From: a virus
Reading direction: 5' to 3' (one strand)
Virus record (IMG/VR): IMGVR_UViG_3300011113_000109
Span: 1-50,767 of that record
Length of the DNA: 50,767 nt
The translations under genes were made by a program, and so were the position numbers. A model generated the notes under the pieces. That model searched no databases. It saw only the letters and a list, made by a program, of their open reading frames with translations, and was not told the DNA's origin. Shown piece after piece: positions 49,654-50,767 of this stretch. Positions within the stretch are counted from its first letter, which is position 1. Each line of letters opens with the position of its first letter.

Positions 49654-49928
49654 CACCTGAAGAGAATTTTGAGTTTTGTATCTCTGGAAGATCTAAGGAG
49701 TTTCAATATTATTGCCAATGCGGAGCTAATATTGGACTAAAAAAAAGAATAGTCCACAAACAAAGAACCTGTCCCTGCTGTGGAGAATCAATAACTATAC
49801 AGAATATTGATTTTCAGACAGCACAATTCGTGGAATATTATGAGAGAAACCGAGTTCCCTCATGGTCAGAGGTTGGGGGTTACTTATTGGATATGATCTT
49901 CTCCAAGAAAAAAAAGAAAAGATCATAA
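49650..49928 (+). CDS. Zinc-ribbon protein downstream of the GP88-like gene
   Basis: This 92-residue protein (MTPEENFEFCISGRSKEF) has CQCG and CPCCGE, typical zinc-ribbon knuckles near residues 22 and 41. The C-terminus is basic (FSKKKKKRS). It overlaps the upstream gene by four bases. The TAA stop forms the first bases of the inverted control element copy 7, so the end of the gene and the element are fused. Confidence 0.8.
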   Translation: MTPEENFEFCISGRSKEFQYYCQCGANIGLKKRIVHKQRTCPCCGESITIQNIDFQTAQFVEYYERNRVPSWSEVGGYLLDMIFSKKKKKRS

Positions 49929-49971
49929 GTGTTTGAAAATAAAGGACTTAGGTAACCTAGGGGGGCCCCAT
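49926..49971 (-). repeat. 45-bp control element, copy 7 (inverted)
   Basis: Read on the minus strand it is ATGGGGCCCCCC, TAGGTT and ACCTAAGTCCTTTATTTTC, then AAACACTTA. It is the only inverted copy and has no promoter or gene in the usual place. It closes the array at its right border. Confidence 0.88.
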
Positions 49972-50001
49972 GTAAACTCTAAGTAAATAAGAAAAACCCC
50001 G

Positions 50002-50029
50002 TAGACAAGCTTCCAACCTGTGCTAGGAT
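50002..50029 (+). promoter_or_regulatory. Extended -10 promoter
   Basis: TAGACA (50002-50007), a 16-bp spacer, then TAGGAT preceded by TGC (an extended -10). It points to the HNH gene but with a long leader. Confidence 0.6.
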
Positions 50030-50035
50030 CCCAAC

Positions 50036-50170
50036 CCTCGCAAGATATGGTAGGACATAGCTTTTGAAGACCACTATATCTTGTATAAGAGTTAGTCTCC
50101 AAAATCAGAGTTATTCTTAGTTTGATTTCGAATTTTGGGGGGATCTTTGAAAATAAGATGAAAGAATTAC
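50036..50170 (+). ncRNA. Structured leader or small RNA E before the HNH gene
   Basis: CAAGATATGGT (about 50041-50051) pairs with ACCACTATATCTTG in two parts. A CTCCAAAAT segment pairs with ATTTTGGGG near 50150. The region between 49972 and 50174 has no credible ORF. It could be the 5' UTR of the HNH gene or an independent RNA. Confidence 0.45.
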
Positions 50171-50174
50171 TATT

Positions 50175-50636
50175 GTGAAAATACATAACTCTAAGAGTTA
50201 TGACCTATATAATAGTATGGAAAATATATTATCTAAAGAAACGCAGACATTACTTGCAAAACATAATCTAAAAAGATTAGCCAAGCTTGACTTTTTAGCA
50301 AAAGAAGAAAAGAAAAAAAATCTAAAACAAACTAAAAAGGAAACTAAAAAGAAAACTAGAAAAATAAATGAAGAAACATACAAACTGAATTTAAAAAGAT
50401 CAAGAACTCTAAAAAAAGCTAATAAACAAAAAGCATTAGAATATTGTGGAGGTAAATGCTCTATTTGTAATTATAATAAATGCCCTGCTGCCCTTCACTT
50501 TCATCACAAAGATCCACAAACAAAAACAAAACAAGTTTCTCAATTGCTAACTTATGATTGGAATATAATAAAAGAAGAATTAGATAAATGCATTCTTCTT
50601 TGTGCTAATTGCCATCACGAAATACATTGGTTCTAA
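50175..50636 (+). CDS. HNH endonuclease
   Basis: This 153-residue protein has a Lys-rich N-terminal half (EEKKKNLKQTKKETKKKTRK) and a C-terminal HNH domain: CSICNYNKCPAALHFHHKD and LLCANCHHEIHW, with paired CxxC zinc ligands and the catalytic His-His. The start is uncertain: GTG 50175 or ATG 50217, neither with a good SD. The gene is AT-rich like the structural region, unlike its GC-rich neighbours on the left. It is likely a free-standing homing-type nuclease. Confidence 0.85.
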   Translation: MKIHNSKSYDLYNSMENILSKETQTLLAKHNLKRLAKLDFLAKEEKKKNLKQTKKETKKKTRKINEETYKLNLKRSRTLKKANKQKALEYCGGKCSICNYNKCPAALHFHHKDPQTKTKQVSQLLTYDWNIIKEELDKCILLCANCHHEIHWF

Positions 50637-50651
50637 CTTTGACTTTTTAGC

Positions 50652-50688
50652 AATTTGAACTCTAAACCAATTCTTACAAGTTCAAATT
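50652..50688. repeat. 10-bp inverted repeat downstream of the HNH gene
   Basis: AATTTGAACT (50652-50661) and AGTTCAAATT (50679-50688) are exact inverses with 17 bases between. TATAAT follows at 50693-50698 without a clear -35. It could be a terminator without T-run or an operator. No gene is seen to the window end. Confidence 0.65.
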
Positions 50689-50767
50689 ACATTATAATCT
50701 TGTATTAGATCTGAATTCTAAGTATGTCCAAGCTAGATTGCATTCCATAGATTCCCACTTTTGAGAG

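Noticed and set aside
44778-49971. CRISPR array formed by the seven repeats
   Set aside because: Repeats are 500-1300 bp apart, separated by genes, vary in sequence, and one is inverted.
44778-49971. Peptide motif WGPP-LPKSF-KHL seen when the repeats are translated
   Set aside because: The same short peptide appears in several unrelated frames because the DNA element is conserved; these frames lack SDs and overlap promoters, so they are not genes.

Overview
The window is part of the genome of a contractile-tailed (T4-like, myovirus) bacteriophage. A large terminase, a gp20-type portal, gp25, gp53, gp6/J-type and gp5-type baseplate proteins, a tape-measure protein and a UvsW-type helicase can all be recognised by motif. 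Most of the window is visibly AT-rich, while about 43.9-49.9 kb is clearly richer in G+C. The host is not identifiable; the phage uses ordinary sigma70-like promoters and Shine-Dalgarno (SD) sites.

Layout. (1) 1-27.6 kb, minus strand: a tightly packed late operon for tail and baseplate, with spacings of a few bases or 1-4 base overlaps. From right to left it holds the tape measure, a tube/baseplate protein, gp53, hub, gp5 spike, a LamG protein, gp25, gp6/J, a gpI/gp7-like wedge, fibre and adhesin proteins, PAAR tip and an edge-truncated acidic protein. (2) 27.6-33.1 kb: DNA-metabolism genes mostly on the plus strand (primase, UvsW and two small ORFs, with a Cas4/RecB-like nuclease on minus) interleaved with minus-strand tail genes. 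One of these is a tail/baseplate chaperone that carries a textbook -1 frameshift heptamer. (3) 33.1-42.1 kb, minus: a membrane/coiled-coil protein, a long repeat-containing fibre, head-associated proteins, portal and terminase. (4) 42.1-43.2 kb, plus: a glycosyltransferase and a DUF1360-like membrane protein. (5) 43.2-50.7 kb, plus: an accessory, probably early region of small genes, structured non-coding RNAs and repeated control elements.

Region 5 is the unusual part. Seven copies of a roughly 45 bp element (GGGGCCCC, a short variable gap, ACCTAAGTCCTTT and a hairpin tail) occur there. Six lie in direct orientation, each 26-37 bp upstream of a sigma70-like promoter whose -10 box is exactly six bases from an ATG, so the mRNAs should be leaderless. 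The seventh is inverted and closes the array at the stop codon of the last gene. The leaderless units carry small unknown proteins, zinc-ribbon proteins, a DUF932 protein and a GP88-family protein. Two of the units end in 200-250 nt of strongly folded RNA. Two further folded RNAs lie just before the array.

Upstream of the array, an H-type pseudoknot just after a 34-residue membrane-protein gene displays, in a predicted single-stranded loop, a 13-nt perfect complement of the 3' end of 16S rRNA with no start codon to serve. The repeat-plus-leaderless-promoter array and this possible ribosome-binding RNA are the best candidates for an undescribed system. All RNA structures were found by eye as complementary segments, without energy calculation or covariation.
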